Shown here: positions 46,304 to 60,894 of the stretch, one piece after another | Position numbering within the stretch: the first letter of the stretch is position 1 | How the letters are laid out: every line of letters starts with the position of its first letter | Origin: Jaapia argillacea MUCL 33604 | Lineage: Eukaryota > Basidiomycota > Agaricomycetes > Jaapiales > Jaapiaceae | Assembly (NCBI GenBank): GCA_000697665.1 | Contig: KL197710.1 | Span: 2,331,036-2,395,035, forward strand | Direction of reading: 5' to 3' | DNA length: 64,000 nucleotides | Position numbers and translations under genes: made by a program | Notes under the pieces: generated by a model | Seen by the model: only the letters and a program-made list of their open reading frames with translations | What the model was told of the DNA's origin: nothing | The model's database searches: none

Positions 46304-49300
46304 ATGCCCCTATGCAGGCGCAAACGCGTCCTGCTCGCCGAACCATCTCCCGACCTCCTCGATGCTGTCAAGTCCGATCCAAACAGAGATGTCTTTTATC
46401 TAGCCCAAACAGGCGAGATTTTCGAAACATATGAGTGCGCCTCTTCTTCCATGTCCTCCCAGCTCTCCTCGGGACTCACAGTCGACGCGCTGCATAGGTC
46501 GTATTCCGCCAGAATGTCTTTCTACCGTCTCAAACAATTTCAGTGCGAGGTCACAGGCAAGAGTGGTCTTGACTATTTTCAGGCACTCGACAGTGAACTC
46601 CAGGAGGCCCGAACCATGCACTCGAGGTTCCCTGAGGCCCTCAAGACCCCCATATTAAAGGCCGTTCAATGGCGTTCGTCTATCGTCCCGTTACCACCTG
46701 CTGTGGTTGACACGTCTAACCATTACCCCACCTTCTATTTACAGAGGTCATGGGTCGGCTAGACCACCTTGTTGAAGCCGTGTTTGATAGATTCAAGGAC
46801 CGCTACTTCAAGGAAGAGAGTGCGTAGTCTCTCCAACGATTTTGTTTCCGACGCACCCTCTAACCCCACATGTTCATTCAGAGGTCATCGTAGATATCCA
46901 GGGAGAGAAGTAAGCATCAGAGTCTTTCTCTCTATTGTCAACCCCTCACCCTTCGCAATTTAGGTTCAGTGCTCGAATCACCTCCGTCTACCCTCCCCGA
47001 TCGAACCCCCTCCCCACGGTCCCTCCTGAAGCCCAAGCATCTACGTCAACTACTCCTTCAACCTCCCAATCGCCCCTCTCCCCCATCTCCGACGACGAGC
47101 CCATCCACCGGGTTGCTGCCGATCTCAAGCTGCCAGTGAAGGACGGCATCGCCCGAGATGACCCCGCCAAATACCTGTATCGTCTACAAATATTAGAAGA
47201 AGAAAAGCCTGAAAAGAGTAGGAGTGCGGCGAAGGATGCTGCAAAGGGCAAATGGAATGGGAGCGAGATGGAAGCTCGGTGCACGAGTTTGAGGTGGGTT
47301 GTCGACTTTCACATCGTGGCGATTTTCTCACTTGTGGATCATCTATGCCACCAGTCGTGACCGTCTCGCATTCTCAAAGTCCATTCTTCGTCGATTCATA
47401 CGTGATTGTGTCGACCGAGACGCCGCCGTCGCGTCACCGTGGACGGTGAAGCCAGCTATCGCTGAGCGATATGGTGTGAGCAATGTTATGCCAGAAGAGA
47501 CGAGAAAGGGAGTCGAGAGCATCAAGAAGGGGGAGATTGAGAAGAGGAAGAAGGTCTGGGAAGATAAGGAGGGTCCTCCTTCCAAGAAACAAAAGAAGAT
47601 GACGCCGGCACAGGAGTTGAAGGGTTTGTCCCATCATTGCTTCACCGATTGAGTCCGTTAGCATCGCTGACTTCTCGATGATAGTGAAAGCGCTGGCTGC
47701 TGCAGCGGAGCAACGCGAACGTGAAGCACGGGCGAAAGCAGAACAGAATCTAAAGGCGAAGGAAGAGGCGGAGCGCGCTGCTATTGAGAAAAAGAAGAAG
47801 AAACCTATACGATACCCTACCGAAGATTTGGATGTACGGTTGAACGATAAAGAGAAGAAGGCGGGAGGGAAGACGAAAAGGCCTGTTCCCAGTAGAGCGG
47901 CCCTGCCGTTTGGGGACTCTAAGACGACAGGGATGTTCTTGATGGCTTGGAATTTTTTGGTTGTTTATGGGTAAGCTAAATATCTTGACCTTTCGTCCAT
48001 CTCGTCACATCATTCACATTTATTCAGTCAACCGCTGCATATTTCAACCTTTACGCTGGACGAATTCGAACATGCTCTCCGACACTCTGTCATGGAACCC
48101 CCATGCGCTCTTCTGGCCGAAATCCACTCTACTCTTATCTACAACCTCCGCACAGTACCGTTTGTTCGACATAGTGCCGTCATATCCTTGATGGAGCTGA
48201 AGCGAAGCGTAGACAACCAGGAAGAAGAAGAGCTCGAAAGCAATACGCTGGGTGTTCACATCGATGACTTGACGGCTGTCATGTCCGAGGTGGGGAACAA
48301 TTGGGAGCGAGTTCCTCTTAGATTTGCGGAGGGTAGGGAAGGATGGGAAGATGCCCTCGTCGGGTGCCTAAAGGATGTACGTATTTGAGCTGACCCTATC
48401 CCTTGTTGGAACCCTCTCAATAACGCTCGCCCTGCTTTAGCATGCCAACCTCAGTAATTTCCCTCGACTCCGGCCCATCCTCACCCAACTTCTGTTTCAA
48501 CCTGAACCATCGGAAGAACAGGCACACTCTGGCACCGAATCAATGTCTGAAGCATCCAACGCCACCCTCAAGGAGCCGTCAAGGCCTCGAGATCGGTATC
48601 ACACTCTTCCGGCAGAAGATAGAGTTGCGATACTGGCATTCATGTGCAATATGGCCGTGTCGAGCAAAGCCATCCACGCTCACATGGAGAGCTGCGAAGA
48701 ACAACTGACGGCACTGAGGAAAGAGAAAATCGACGTGAATCGTCAGAAGAAGGCATAGTGAGACACCTTGTGCTCATCCTCCCATGACCATGATCACTAA
48801 CATTGTTTTCACAGCCATGAAGAAATGGAGAAACTTCTTGGGGCTACGAAAGAGAAGGAAAAGTCACCCGAGAAGGCTTCCACCAATGGTGCCGAAGAGG
48901 ATGCGATTATGCAAGATTCCAGTGATCTATCCGATGTGCCGGGCTCTGAGGGAGGATCCGAAAGTGGATCCATTGCCAATGGTCGGAAAAGGGATTCCTC
49001 TTCTAGGAATAAGTATCATGCGCTCGCCTCTCAAAGGTTGAAAGCGAAGAGGGAAGAAGATGACCGTAAGCAGGCACTTGCGGAACACCGGCGGCTGGAT
49101 GAAGAAGTGAATAAATTGGAAAGGAGGTTGGAGGGAATTGAGAGGGAGTTTAGGAAGCTTTTGGGTGCTATCAGAGTGAAAGCGCTTGGAAGGGATCGGT
49201 TCTTCAATCGAGTATGGTGGTTTGATGGCATGGGATCGGCGTCACTGCTGGGTAGTGGAGGAGTTGTGCAGTATGGAACGGGGAGGATATTTATTCAAGG

Positions 49301-49785
49301 GCCGAGCGAGTTTGACCTTGACCTCATGGAGAAGAGGGAGGAGAAGGATATTGATGAGCGGAGGAGAGAAGAGGAAGGCGAGGAGGGTATGCTAGCACCC
49401 GGCGAATGGTCCGTCTATAACGAGCTGGAGGAGGTAAGAGACTGCTGTTTCGGAGGTCCTGATCCGCGTATACTGACGGGTCTTTGGCTAGGTTGACGAG
49501 TTTATCTCGTGGCTGAATCCCAAGGGAGCCCGTGAACTCGCACTGAAGAATGCATTTTCAAAGTGGTGGGCCCACATCGCCCCTGGGATACGGAAGCGTC
49601 AAGCAGTAAGTCTTAGTCTGAGTGTACTTCTCCATCACTGTTGACTTATCGCATTGCAGGACCTGAGTATCACCGCCAAATTGCCCGACGCTCGCCGTAG
49701 CGCCAGGACAAAACATGTGGGGCCTGATATTGCTCGTGAACCGTATATGTTGTGGACAAATCGCAGAGCGGTTAATGGAACTTAG
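46304..49785 (+). CDS. ITC1: WAC/DDT/WHIM protein, Itc1-like ISWI-complex subunit
   Basis: Twelve-exon model, 939 aa: join(46304..46434,46498..46673,46745..46819,46882..46909,46964..47293,47355..47623,47685..47970,48028..48376,48441..48757,48815..49433,49492..49605,49660..49785). The WAC domain (residues 20-130) shows DVFYLAQTGEIFETYE and YSARMSFYRLKQFQCEVTGK. A Lys/Glu-rich coiled region precedes the DDT domain (TGMFLMAWNFLVVYGQPLHI, about 420-480). WHIM motifs follow, including LGRDRFFNRVWWFDGMG (778-794). This order is that of Acf1/WSTF/Itc1, the large non-catalytic subunit that couples the ISWI ATPase to nucleosome spacing. Exon 4 is only 28 nt. The protein is shorter than animal Acf1 and lacks a PHD finger and bromodomain, as in yeast Itc1. 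Confidence 0.92.
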
Positions 49786-50343
49786 TAATTCTCATAATCT
49801 TCCTTGTTGATATCCCCTTCAGTCTGAACACTGCATACCACCCACTTCTTTATTACTGCTGTTCCGCGCTACCATCCTTGGTTCACCTTAGTCCCACCGT
49901 CAAACCCGGTACGCGTCTCGTTTGTTGTGTATTACGGCTAGTTCGCTCTTGTCGGCGTTAGATCTTGTATTTTACATCGCGTGTCTGCTTGAGTTTGAAC
50001 TTGACGAGCTTTTGTTGGATCATGTCGACACATCGAAGACAACGAAGTTACGAGTTTACGATACTGGGCGGGCGGATCATGCAGTTGAGCCGTCTTGGAG
50101 CCGACCAGCTTTTTCCAGAATGAGGCTCTCAGACTTCAGGTCTTCAGACTTCGGCCTCGGACCTTGACGTTCAAAAAATTTACCTGCTATAAGAACTCGC
50201 CAAAATGACGATCGAACACCACAGTTTTCCCCTGTCTTCAGCGAGGACGACGCTGGCCCTGCCAGACATCTGCAGGACTACCTCATCCCGAATTGCTATC
50301 CGTTTGGTGTTCTTGACGATTTTCACGACCTTCACGACCGACT
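49786..50343. other. Intergenic region with probable missing 5' exon (558 bp)
   Basis: This is the Itc1-like 3' flank and the upstream part of the transporter gene. Over about 50200-50335 one plus-strand frame reads like protein (HLQDYLIPNCYPFG..) but is offset from the frame starting at ATG 50344 and has no in-frame ATG. It may be a 5' coding exon of the transporter. A short direct repeat (CTTCAGACTTC) occurs near 50130-50155. Confidence 0.45.
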
Positions 50344-52678
50344 ATGACATCTCTACCAAAAGATATTATGCTACGAGCGGCGTCGTTCGGAAGCACTCCA
50401 GCTTCCTCGAGCGTGAGGGAGGCCATTGCGTCTTGTGAGTTATTTCCTGGCTGCCCCCACCTTACCGAGCTAAACAGCCAGACAGATCGGCGCTCCCAGT
50501 ACTTTTTGGCGAATTCAAATTTGACATCCTCAGAGGATGAAGGCAACGTTGGTGATGAAGAGGCATGTTTTCTAAGCGAGGAAGAGGAGGAAGAGGAGCC
50601 CCTCGATGACACCCCTGCTGACGGGATGGTCAGCAGCCTCCAATGGGACGAGGATGAAGTTGCGACACCGAGACCCCGTGGCGGAGACGAGACACCCCGC
50701 CCCTTTTTCACAGTTCCCGTCAAGCCGCGCAAGGGGACGGCGCTACAGATCGCCGCTTCACCTCCCACCGCTTCAGCTCAAGAAACGACTCCCTTACTCC
50801 GTAAAACCATCTCGTTCTCTTCTATTCCGCGCCCCAGACGAGAATCTGAGACCCAGGAGCTATCACCCAGAAGATCATCCCACCGAAGTGCACGCCCTAC
50901 TACCTTAGCCCATCGCACCTCAAGTGGGACATTGCGGAGTGTTAAATATGATTTTGGAGGGAAGAGTACCTTTGGACAGACAGTATGCAGGTGCTTCTTT
51001 GCTTCGTGTTATCCCAAACTCATGGAGCCATTAGCTTTTTAACGCGATCGCAATTCTGATTGGAATCGGCATGTTATCCGAACCCATGGCATTTGCTTAT
51101 GCTGGGTGGATTGGCGGAACTTTTCTCATTATATTCTATGGATATATCACTTGCTACACGTAGGTGCTCCCCTTCATCATCGAAGACTCGCAGCTGAGAG
51201 TATGGCAGGGCAAAAATCTTAGCACACATTATCCTGGACGATCCTCGCCTGCGGTCATACGCTGATATCGGGCGGAAGACATTCGGACCAAAATCTATGC
51301 CCCTAACCAGTGCCATGTTTTGCATGGAATTGTTCGCCGTTAGGTCCGTGATGTGTTCTTTCGATATTTTCTGCTGCTGATTGCCCTACAGCGTTGCTCT
51401 TGTCACTTTGTACGCCGATTCTCTACATACCATTGTTCCTACGTATTCCGCGAATGCATACAAAATTCTAGGCTTGCTCGTGTCAGTAGAACCTCTCACA
51501 TCCCCAATACGCTGATGCTGATATCTTATTTCCCAGTATGATACCGACTGTTTTCATGCCATTGTCGCTCCTGTCCTATACGTCTGTCCTGGGCATTGTC
51601 TCCACATTATTTCTTATTGCAGTGATATTTATCGATGGGACCACGAAGAAAGAGAGCCCTGGAAGTCTCTGGGATCCGGCTCCAACTGACCTCAGTGTGG
51701 GCAATTTCGGAGAGCTCGGTGTCTCGTTCGGCTTGTTTATGGCTGGGGTACGTCTCTCCTCCTCGCCTGTCACCACGTTTTCGTTCTGAGCTGTGTTGTT
51801 ACAGTTGTCGGGCCACGCCGTGATACCGTCATTGGCTAGGGATATGGTGGATCCTGGTGAATTCGACACGATGATCAACTGGGCCTTTGTAAGTTCGCAA
51901 GGGCTCAATTGTATATCATCATTTGACTTTCTCTCCAGTTTCTAGCGACCCTCATGTACGCGATGATCGGGGGTGCCGGATATCTAATGTTTGGGCGTGA
52001 TGTCCAAGACGAGGTAACGGCCTTTCCTCCTGCCATAGTTGGCACAAGTGCTCACCGTTCCGCTTTTAAGATCAGCAAGGACCTGTTGAATACAGTTGGC
52101 TTCAACCCCCTCTTGAACAAGGTTGCGTTGTGGATGCTTGTCATCAACCCCCTGTACGCTATCTGTGTCGCACCCATCCAAACTTCTGCTGACATGTTTG
52201 CATCAGATCTAAGTTCGCGCTTGCAACAAGACCGGTGGGTATGCAGCTTCTGATGCCCAACCTGAGACTAACTTGATATTTGTAGTTGAATATCACACTC
52301 GAAATCATGCTGGGGATTGAGACACATCCGCCTCACACATCTCCAGAAGACCACAACACCAAACACGATTCGGTTCACCACCATCACCACCAACACCGTC
52401 GTCTCCTCATCAAACGTATCCTCACTATCGTCGAGCGGATAGCCTTCACACTATTATCTGTGGGCGTCTCCATTATGGTCCCAGAGTTCAGCTCCGTCAT
52501 GGCGTTTTTGGGATCCTTCTCTGCATTTTTGCTGTGTGTCATCGGCCCTGTTTCCGCCAAAGTGGCTCTGGCAGGCCGATGCGGACCTTGGGACGCCCTT
52601 CTCTTGATTGTTTCCATTGTGATGGCTACGTGGGGTACGATTGCAGCATTTTGGTCAGCAGATGAGGTCGGGTTGTAG
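50344..52678 (+). CDS. Vacuolar amino-acid transporter, AVT1-like (AAAP family)
   Basis: Nine-exon model from ATG 50344, 639 aa: join(50344..50982,51035..51159,51209..51343,51392..51481,51537..51747,51805..51888,51939..52013,52071..52238,52286..52678). A cytosolic N-terminal region of about 210 residues is acidic and Ser/Pro-rich. The transporter core starts at STFGQTLFNAIAILIGIGMLSEPMAFAYAG and has about eleven hydrophobic segments, including SGHAVIPSLARDM, ATLMYAMIGGAGYLMFG and VIGPVSAKVAL. This is the pattern of AVT1-type vacuolar neutral amino-acid transporters. A His-rich loop (HHHHHQH) precedes segment nine. The true start is uncertain: a coding-like frame lies upstream in a different phase (possible intron about 50290-50345). 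Confidence 0.85.
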
Positions 52679-52889
52679 GCGGATGAAAACAAAAGGATTA
52701 GAGGGGACGATGCTGACTCCACCATCCACCATTTCTGTTGTATGAATGAGAATGTACCATCAAGCGCTCTTAGTTCTTGAATAGACGGTTTCCTTAGACT
52801 TATTTTCGAGAGAAATTGCAGATCAGAAAACATCGTCTCGTGAGTCGGCCAAAGTGTTACAACCTCAAAGCTACAATCAAGCAGATAAG

Positions 52890-53866
52890 CTACACCGTAA
52901 GAGTCTCGTGGGCAATGATTTTGGTCAATTCTAGATCAATCAGATTCAGATGATGTGAGGTCGTAGTTGGATCGAGGAACACTCACGCGGTAACTTGATG
53001 TTTTCCTGTATCACTGTCGATGAGATCTGGTTGTCGGGGTTAGGTGGGACGGCGATGACAGCAGTCGATGAGTCCAATTGCCAGCCAAGGTTATCGATGT
53101 ATGACACGAGGTCACCCCCTTGAAGAAAAAATTATGAACGGGTGCAAGACACGAAGACATCAGGAATAGGCCACACCATCCAAGCTTAGGTAGCTCCCCA
53201 GTCTCTTGCTTCCTATTCGTGTGAAGGTCGCTTTTACGGCTCGAATGACAATATCCCTAACCGAGTCCTCAAATCCGACACATTCCACTGTGTAATTGTC
53301 ACGAAGAGTTTGGAGGTCATCAGAGTAGTATAATGACCAAAAGGCGGGGAAGCGACATTGATGGAGCAATGTGTTAAGTGCGGTGAGAGTGGAGAGTAAT
53401 TCGGGGAGCGGGTCTGGTTCGTCGAGGTTGGGATTAGGTGGTCGATCATCAAGGAGGGAGACACAGAGGTTGAAATCGGGGAAGGGGGATGAAGTGAGAG
53501 CTTTCAGGAGGATGTTGATGACAACGTCTGGATTGTAGAGATCGGGATTGAACTGATACCTGGATGCCAGATGAGACAGAATATGAGCAGGGATTGACAA
53601 TTCCCGAACATCAAGTAGTGCTTACAGTTTTAGGATGGCGAGATTTGCCAGACAGTCATACTCTTCGCTTCGGATCTGATGATACAGATAATCCTCGAGG
53701 ATGCCCACATTATTTGGGTTGTATCGGTCTGTATTGCGAGGATGTGAGCTGGATAAAAAACGCTGGAGGGTGGATCGGCAAGTAACATACCGACCCCAGA
53801 GACAAGGTTTTCGATTTGTTCGGGACGAGTTGGGGGACAAACCCACGCAGCCGTAGCAGATGCCAT
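52890..53866 (-). CDS. eIF3k: Translation initiation factor eIF3 subunit K
   Basis: Complement join(52890..52930,52987..53118,53177..53559,53626..53728,53791..53866), 244 aa. It contains IENLVSGVDRYNPNNVGILEDYL, ILKLYQFNPDLYNPDVVINILLKAL and PDFNLCVSLLDDR, the conserved HEAT-like blocks of eIF3k. The PCI/winged-helix C-terminus includes GDLVSYIDNLGWQLD and IAVPPNPDNQI. Length is close to the animal protein (about 220 aa). eIF3k is a peripheral, non-essential subunit of the eIF3 octamer on the 40S ribosome; it is absent from budding yeast but present in many filamentous fungi. It is head-to-head with WDR5, with 145 bp between start codons. Confidence 0.94.
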
Positions 53867-54011
53867 TTTTGCAGCCTCTCGCAGGATTTGGTGGATGTGA
53901 GTAGAAAGTAGAGAGTTTGATCGTGGTGGTAGATGTCCAAAGAATTTTCGACAACGCCGCGTGCTGATTGGACACCGGACTTGACTTTCCTCCTCCAAGA
54001 TCTCTAGGTCA

Positions 54012-57319
<3,308 letters not shown>

Positions 57320-57584
57320 GCCTCGCCCTGTCTGGTTGTCTTGACGTTGTTGAGGGTGATTTCTCATGAGGATTGTACACATCATTACCGTAGTTGATTC
57401 AGAATAAGCAACGCATTGTTTCCAAATCATCATTCCTGTTGTGTGATGGTGCCATTCAACGCCATGTCCCCTGAACATTGTCAACGTTACTGTAGTGAAA
57501 GAGGACAGCAAAATTTGTGTCTCACTAACGCCTCTCCGGTCCAGGGATGTTCAAGTATATCTGGCAGTATAACTATATACCGGC

Positions 57585-58668
57585 TTATTGACTCGCTTCG
57601 ACCTCAACATCTCCACTGCCAGCTGCCTTCAGTTTTCTCCGACGCTTTCTCCGCCTTCCGCTCGCTGAGATTGGCTGTACTTCGTCGACGTCTCCCTCAT
57701 TCAGCATCTCGTTATCTTCAACGTCTCTCTTGCGCTTCGGGTCCGCGTCTACTTCATCTGCTCTGTCTCGTGGTAGACTCCTCGACTCCTCCCGCTTCGT
57801 ATCTGGCTCCTTGGCTTTCTTCTTCTTGACACTCAGAGGGTTGGGCGCTTTGGGTCCCTTCTTCTTTCTCGGCGGCGGCGGATCAGCTGGGGTGGTCGAG
57901 GATAGTTGAGCCTTTTCCGGAGCAGTGGGATGTAATGCCTGCTCTTCTGCCTAGAGGGGACCGTCGCAGTGAGAGGGTATATATGCGCAGGGAAAATGTA
58001 GTGGACGAACCACATCTTTTGACTCTAACGTTGCATCACTCGGTGGCTCGAGTACCATGACAGCACGGGTAATGTGAATGAGGGGTACTCCAGGGATTTT
58101 GCGGAGCCTGGCTCGAAGGGGTTGGGACAGTGTCGCAATCACATACCGATGTTTGTTTGTATCACCTAACAGAAGTCATAAGCATTTAAATGGTTGTTCC
58201 ACTTGGAAGTTTGGCATGTTACTGACCAACAACACTCGCTAAACACTCATCTCCCGGTATCGCCTCCCGATGGTTGCATTTCCGCCTCTCAAATAATTTG
58301 GCGACATCGACGGCAGGCTGGTTCGACTTTCCCTGAAGGTATAGCTCGTGGATACAACATTGCGTGATCACTAAGGAGCTTAGCAGATGCTCAGCGAGAC
58401 GATTATGCACCAGACATTTAGGAAAACTCACTGGGTTTTACTGTGCCCTGGACGACGGATCCAAGTTGTTTGGCGAGGTCGACGGAGTTGCTTACGGCGG
58501 CTTTGCACATCTCCGAGTCAACTACAACAAAGTGGAAATGTAATGAGAGGTGAGAAAGGGATGAGGCGGATGCTATTTACCCAGAACTTGGTATGGCTCT
58601 CTGAACCCGAATGAGCGAGTGTATAATGCCATGAGCTTTCGATACGTTTTGGCTCTTTTTTGACGCAT
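57585..58668 (-). CDS. UTP23: rRNA-processing protein Utp23 (Fcf1/PIN-like)
   Basis: Complement join(57585..57950,58014..58165,58227..58370,58432..58521,58581..58668), 279 aa. The N-terminus MRQKRAKTYRKLMALYTRSF and the PIN-like domain (YQVLVDSEMCKAAV, MITQCCIHELY, CNHREAIPGDECLASVVGD, NKHRYVIATLSQ, IPGVPLIHI) match Utp23. A Cys/His set in the CNHRE region fits the zinc site of the family. The C-terminus is Lys/Arg-rich with several NLS-like clusters (KKKGPK, KRKRD, RRKRRRKLK). Utp23 is an SSU-processome factor acting on snR30 during 18S rRNA maturation. It is convergent with polyubiquitin (265 bp) and head-to-head with EMC7 (240 bp). Confidence 0.94.
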
Positions 58669-58908
58669 GGTGATCTAAACAATGGGAACTGGTTGGATTG
58701 CTTTTGGGGGATATATGCACTGATGAGGGGAGGAACCAAAAAAATGTGATAATGGTGGAAGTCAGGAATAAGAAGCTCGCCGATCGCGTCGTCGGATTTG
58801 GTCAGAGACAACGCCGACGTGTTCTCCAGGCATCGTTCCCAAGCTTTCGACCCATTCCCTCTGCTCTTTCCTCGTCGTCTGCAAGCTACGCATATCAGGC
58901 AATTCACT

Positions 58909-59996
58909 ATGCGGCTCGTTGCTCTGGTACTCTGTATCGTTAGGTGCGTGCGGCGAAGTCGCTCAGCATTCAATCCTCTGCTGAGGTACTCTGGAAAGTT
59001 TATGTTGTGCAGCTCTTGCATTGGATGTCAAGGGCAGGATAGACTGGAACGACGCTTGCCCAGGTGAGTTTCTTGTTTACTTGCCGGCGAATTTCCGGCT
59101 CACGCCTTGAAGGTGTTGGTGAATTGGGTGCTGCGAAGGTAATCCTTGATGACGGGAGGTGGTCCAGTGGTATACGACGAGATGGAAGTTTCAAGATGTG
59201 AGCAGTTTCCATCTTATTCTTGTTATTCCTGTCCTCATATTCCATATCAAGTCCGGATGTTGAACCGGGGACGTATATCCTTTCCGTGCAAGCTCATGAT
59301 CATACATTCGATAAGGTAGGCTTCAACTATCCTCCCCCAGTTATTTGTCTCACCCGCACCCACATCCTGTCTTCCATTTCCTCCCCGTCTCCCTACCAAA
59401 ACCTACCTAGCTTCGGATTGACGTCGTCTCCACCTCTCCCCTCCCCGAAATACATCCCTACATCCCCGGAACACCCCTCTCTCCGGCCTCCCCAGTCGTC
59501 CTCCCCTACCCAATAACCCTCTCAGCGAAGGGGAGGCATAATTATTTTGTAGAGAGACAGGGCTTCAACTTGATGGGGATGTTCCAAAATCCTATGATGC
59601 TCATGATGGTCGTTGGCGGCGCCATGGTGTTTGCCGTGCCTTATCTCACTGTATGTCTCAGATTTTTCCCTCTCTTCAGAGCCAGAGGCACAGCTGATTC
59701 TGTATTGTTTGGCTTGGGAAGAAAAATATGGACCCGGAGATGTTGCAAGAGGTGGCTGAGCGACAAGCCAAGATCCAGAACATTCAAAGCTCGCTTGTCA
59801 GCGGCGATGTCAAGTCAAGGTAACGAACCCTTGATCTACGGGTTCCCTCGAGCATCTTTCTGACGACGTGTTCAGTTTCAACTCACTCCTCACTATGGAT
59901 GACAAGCCTCAAGGGAACTCATCGGGAGTAGCAGCATCTCAGAAAGCCAACCATACTCCCAATAAGAGCAAGGGCGGTAAGGGAAAGAGGCGATGA
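58909..59996 (+). CDS. EMC7: ER membrane protein complex subunit 7 (EMC7)
   Basis: Seven-exon model, 227 aa: join(58909..58933,59013..59063,59113..59197,59252..59315,59411..59650,59722..59819,59876..59996). A short signal peptide (MRLVALVLSLAL) precedes a luminal beta-sandwich with DDGRWSSGIRRDGSFKIPDV and EPGTYILSVQAHDHTFDKLR. The block HNYFVERQGFNLMGMFQNPM and the single membrane segment (MMLMMVVGGAMVFAVPYLT) are diagnostic, followed by NMDPEMLQE and a basic cytosolic tail. EMC inserts tail-anchored and multipass proteins in the ER. The first exon boundary (T|GTATCG) was chosen because it alone keeps phase with exon 2. It is divergent from Utp23. Confidence 0.92.
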
Positions 59997-60264
59997 CGAG
60001 GGTTCTGAGCTGTATGTGATCTTGATACCTGGTGTAATTTATCAGAGATACCTGCTTAGATATTGAAGGGGACATAACATGGGAGAAAAATCCGTAAAGG
60101 CTATAGGGAGGCGTCATAAGAGAGACACTGTTTAAGCGAGTCGTCACTGCACGTCGTCAAGTACTGCCATGGCCTTGTGGCAAGGTGAGCGGCAACAAGT
60201 ATGGGTATCGACAGTGACTTCAGGTTCTTGACGACGACGATAGCGGGAAACATGATGGCGTGGT

Positions 60265-60894
60265 CTATCGTCGACTTGGAGGAAGGGTCTGAGGTAAGGG
60301 CAACGGTGAGGAGGTAAGAGTAGGTGGAGATTCTGGATAGTCGAGGGCCTGGCGGAGCAGTGAATTCCTAATTTATCGATTACCCTCCAGTTCCAGTGGT
60401 GGAGATTGAGGAATCTCACCTATTCCTGAACCGAGCGAGGGTTGAATGCGGGTCTTGCTGAGAAATGTTTTGTGAAGTATCCGTAGTTCTACACGGAATA
60501 TGTCATTCCCATTCGACGTAATCGAATAAGCCAAGACGAACCGCTGGGTGGCGATAGTGGTCTCAAGAATGAACATCTTATCATTCCGCTTGGCCTCTCC
60601 TTCGGAGGCAGCGGCGGCTCCGGGAGCGTCAGTCACTTTCAGGCCTATTACAGCCAATCCCCCAGAGATGCTTTGCGCGGTTGCGGTTGTACCTGAGGGG
60701 TTTGAAACATCGTAGTCTAGGATTACAACGTGTTCGTCTGGGGAAGTTGGGAGGAGGGACAACGGGGAATCATCGGCGTAGTGATATTGGATTATGGGGT
60801 GGTTGAGCGAACTGGCGCTTATTGCATGGGTGTCGTCGGAGAGAGTAGAGTGGGAGACTAGGATGTAGTATGGAGGCTCGGTCGAGGTGGCCAT
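60265..60894 (-). CDS. Conserved hypothetical protein (192 aa)
   Basis: Complement join(60265..60332,60384..60894), 192 aa. Without splicing, the frame ends at a stop after ..LELEGNR (60373). With the 51-nt intron (GTAATC donor, ATCCAG acceptor) it continues as ..LELEESPPTLTSS to ..PSRR. The N-terminal half looks globular (PPYYILVSHSTLSDD, PIIQYHYADDSPLSLLP, DEHVVILDYD, GLAVIGLKVTDAPG). FILETTIATQRFVLAYS and IFRVELRILHKTFLS follow. There is no signal peptide or membrane helix. I recognise no named domain. It converges on EMC7, with 268 bp between stops. Confidence 0.65.

Noticed and set aside
50205-50438. Open frame starting MTIEHHSFPLSS before the AVT1-like gene
   Set aside because: Its frame is not the one that resembles protein in this interval, and it cannot be joined to the transporter frame with consensus splice sites of plausible length.
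59160-59185. GGTCCAGTGGTATA, resembling a tRNA D-arm/A-box
   Set aside because: It lies in a phase-supported exon of EMC7 (WSSGIRR), and no matching B-box, anticodon stem or acceptor stem was found around it.
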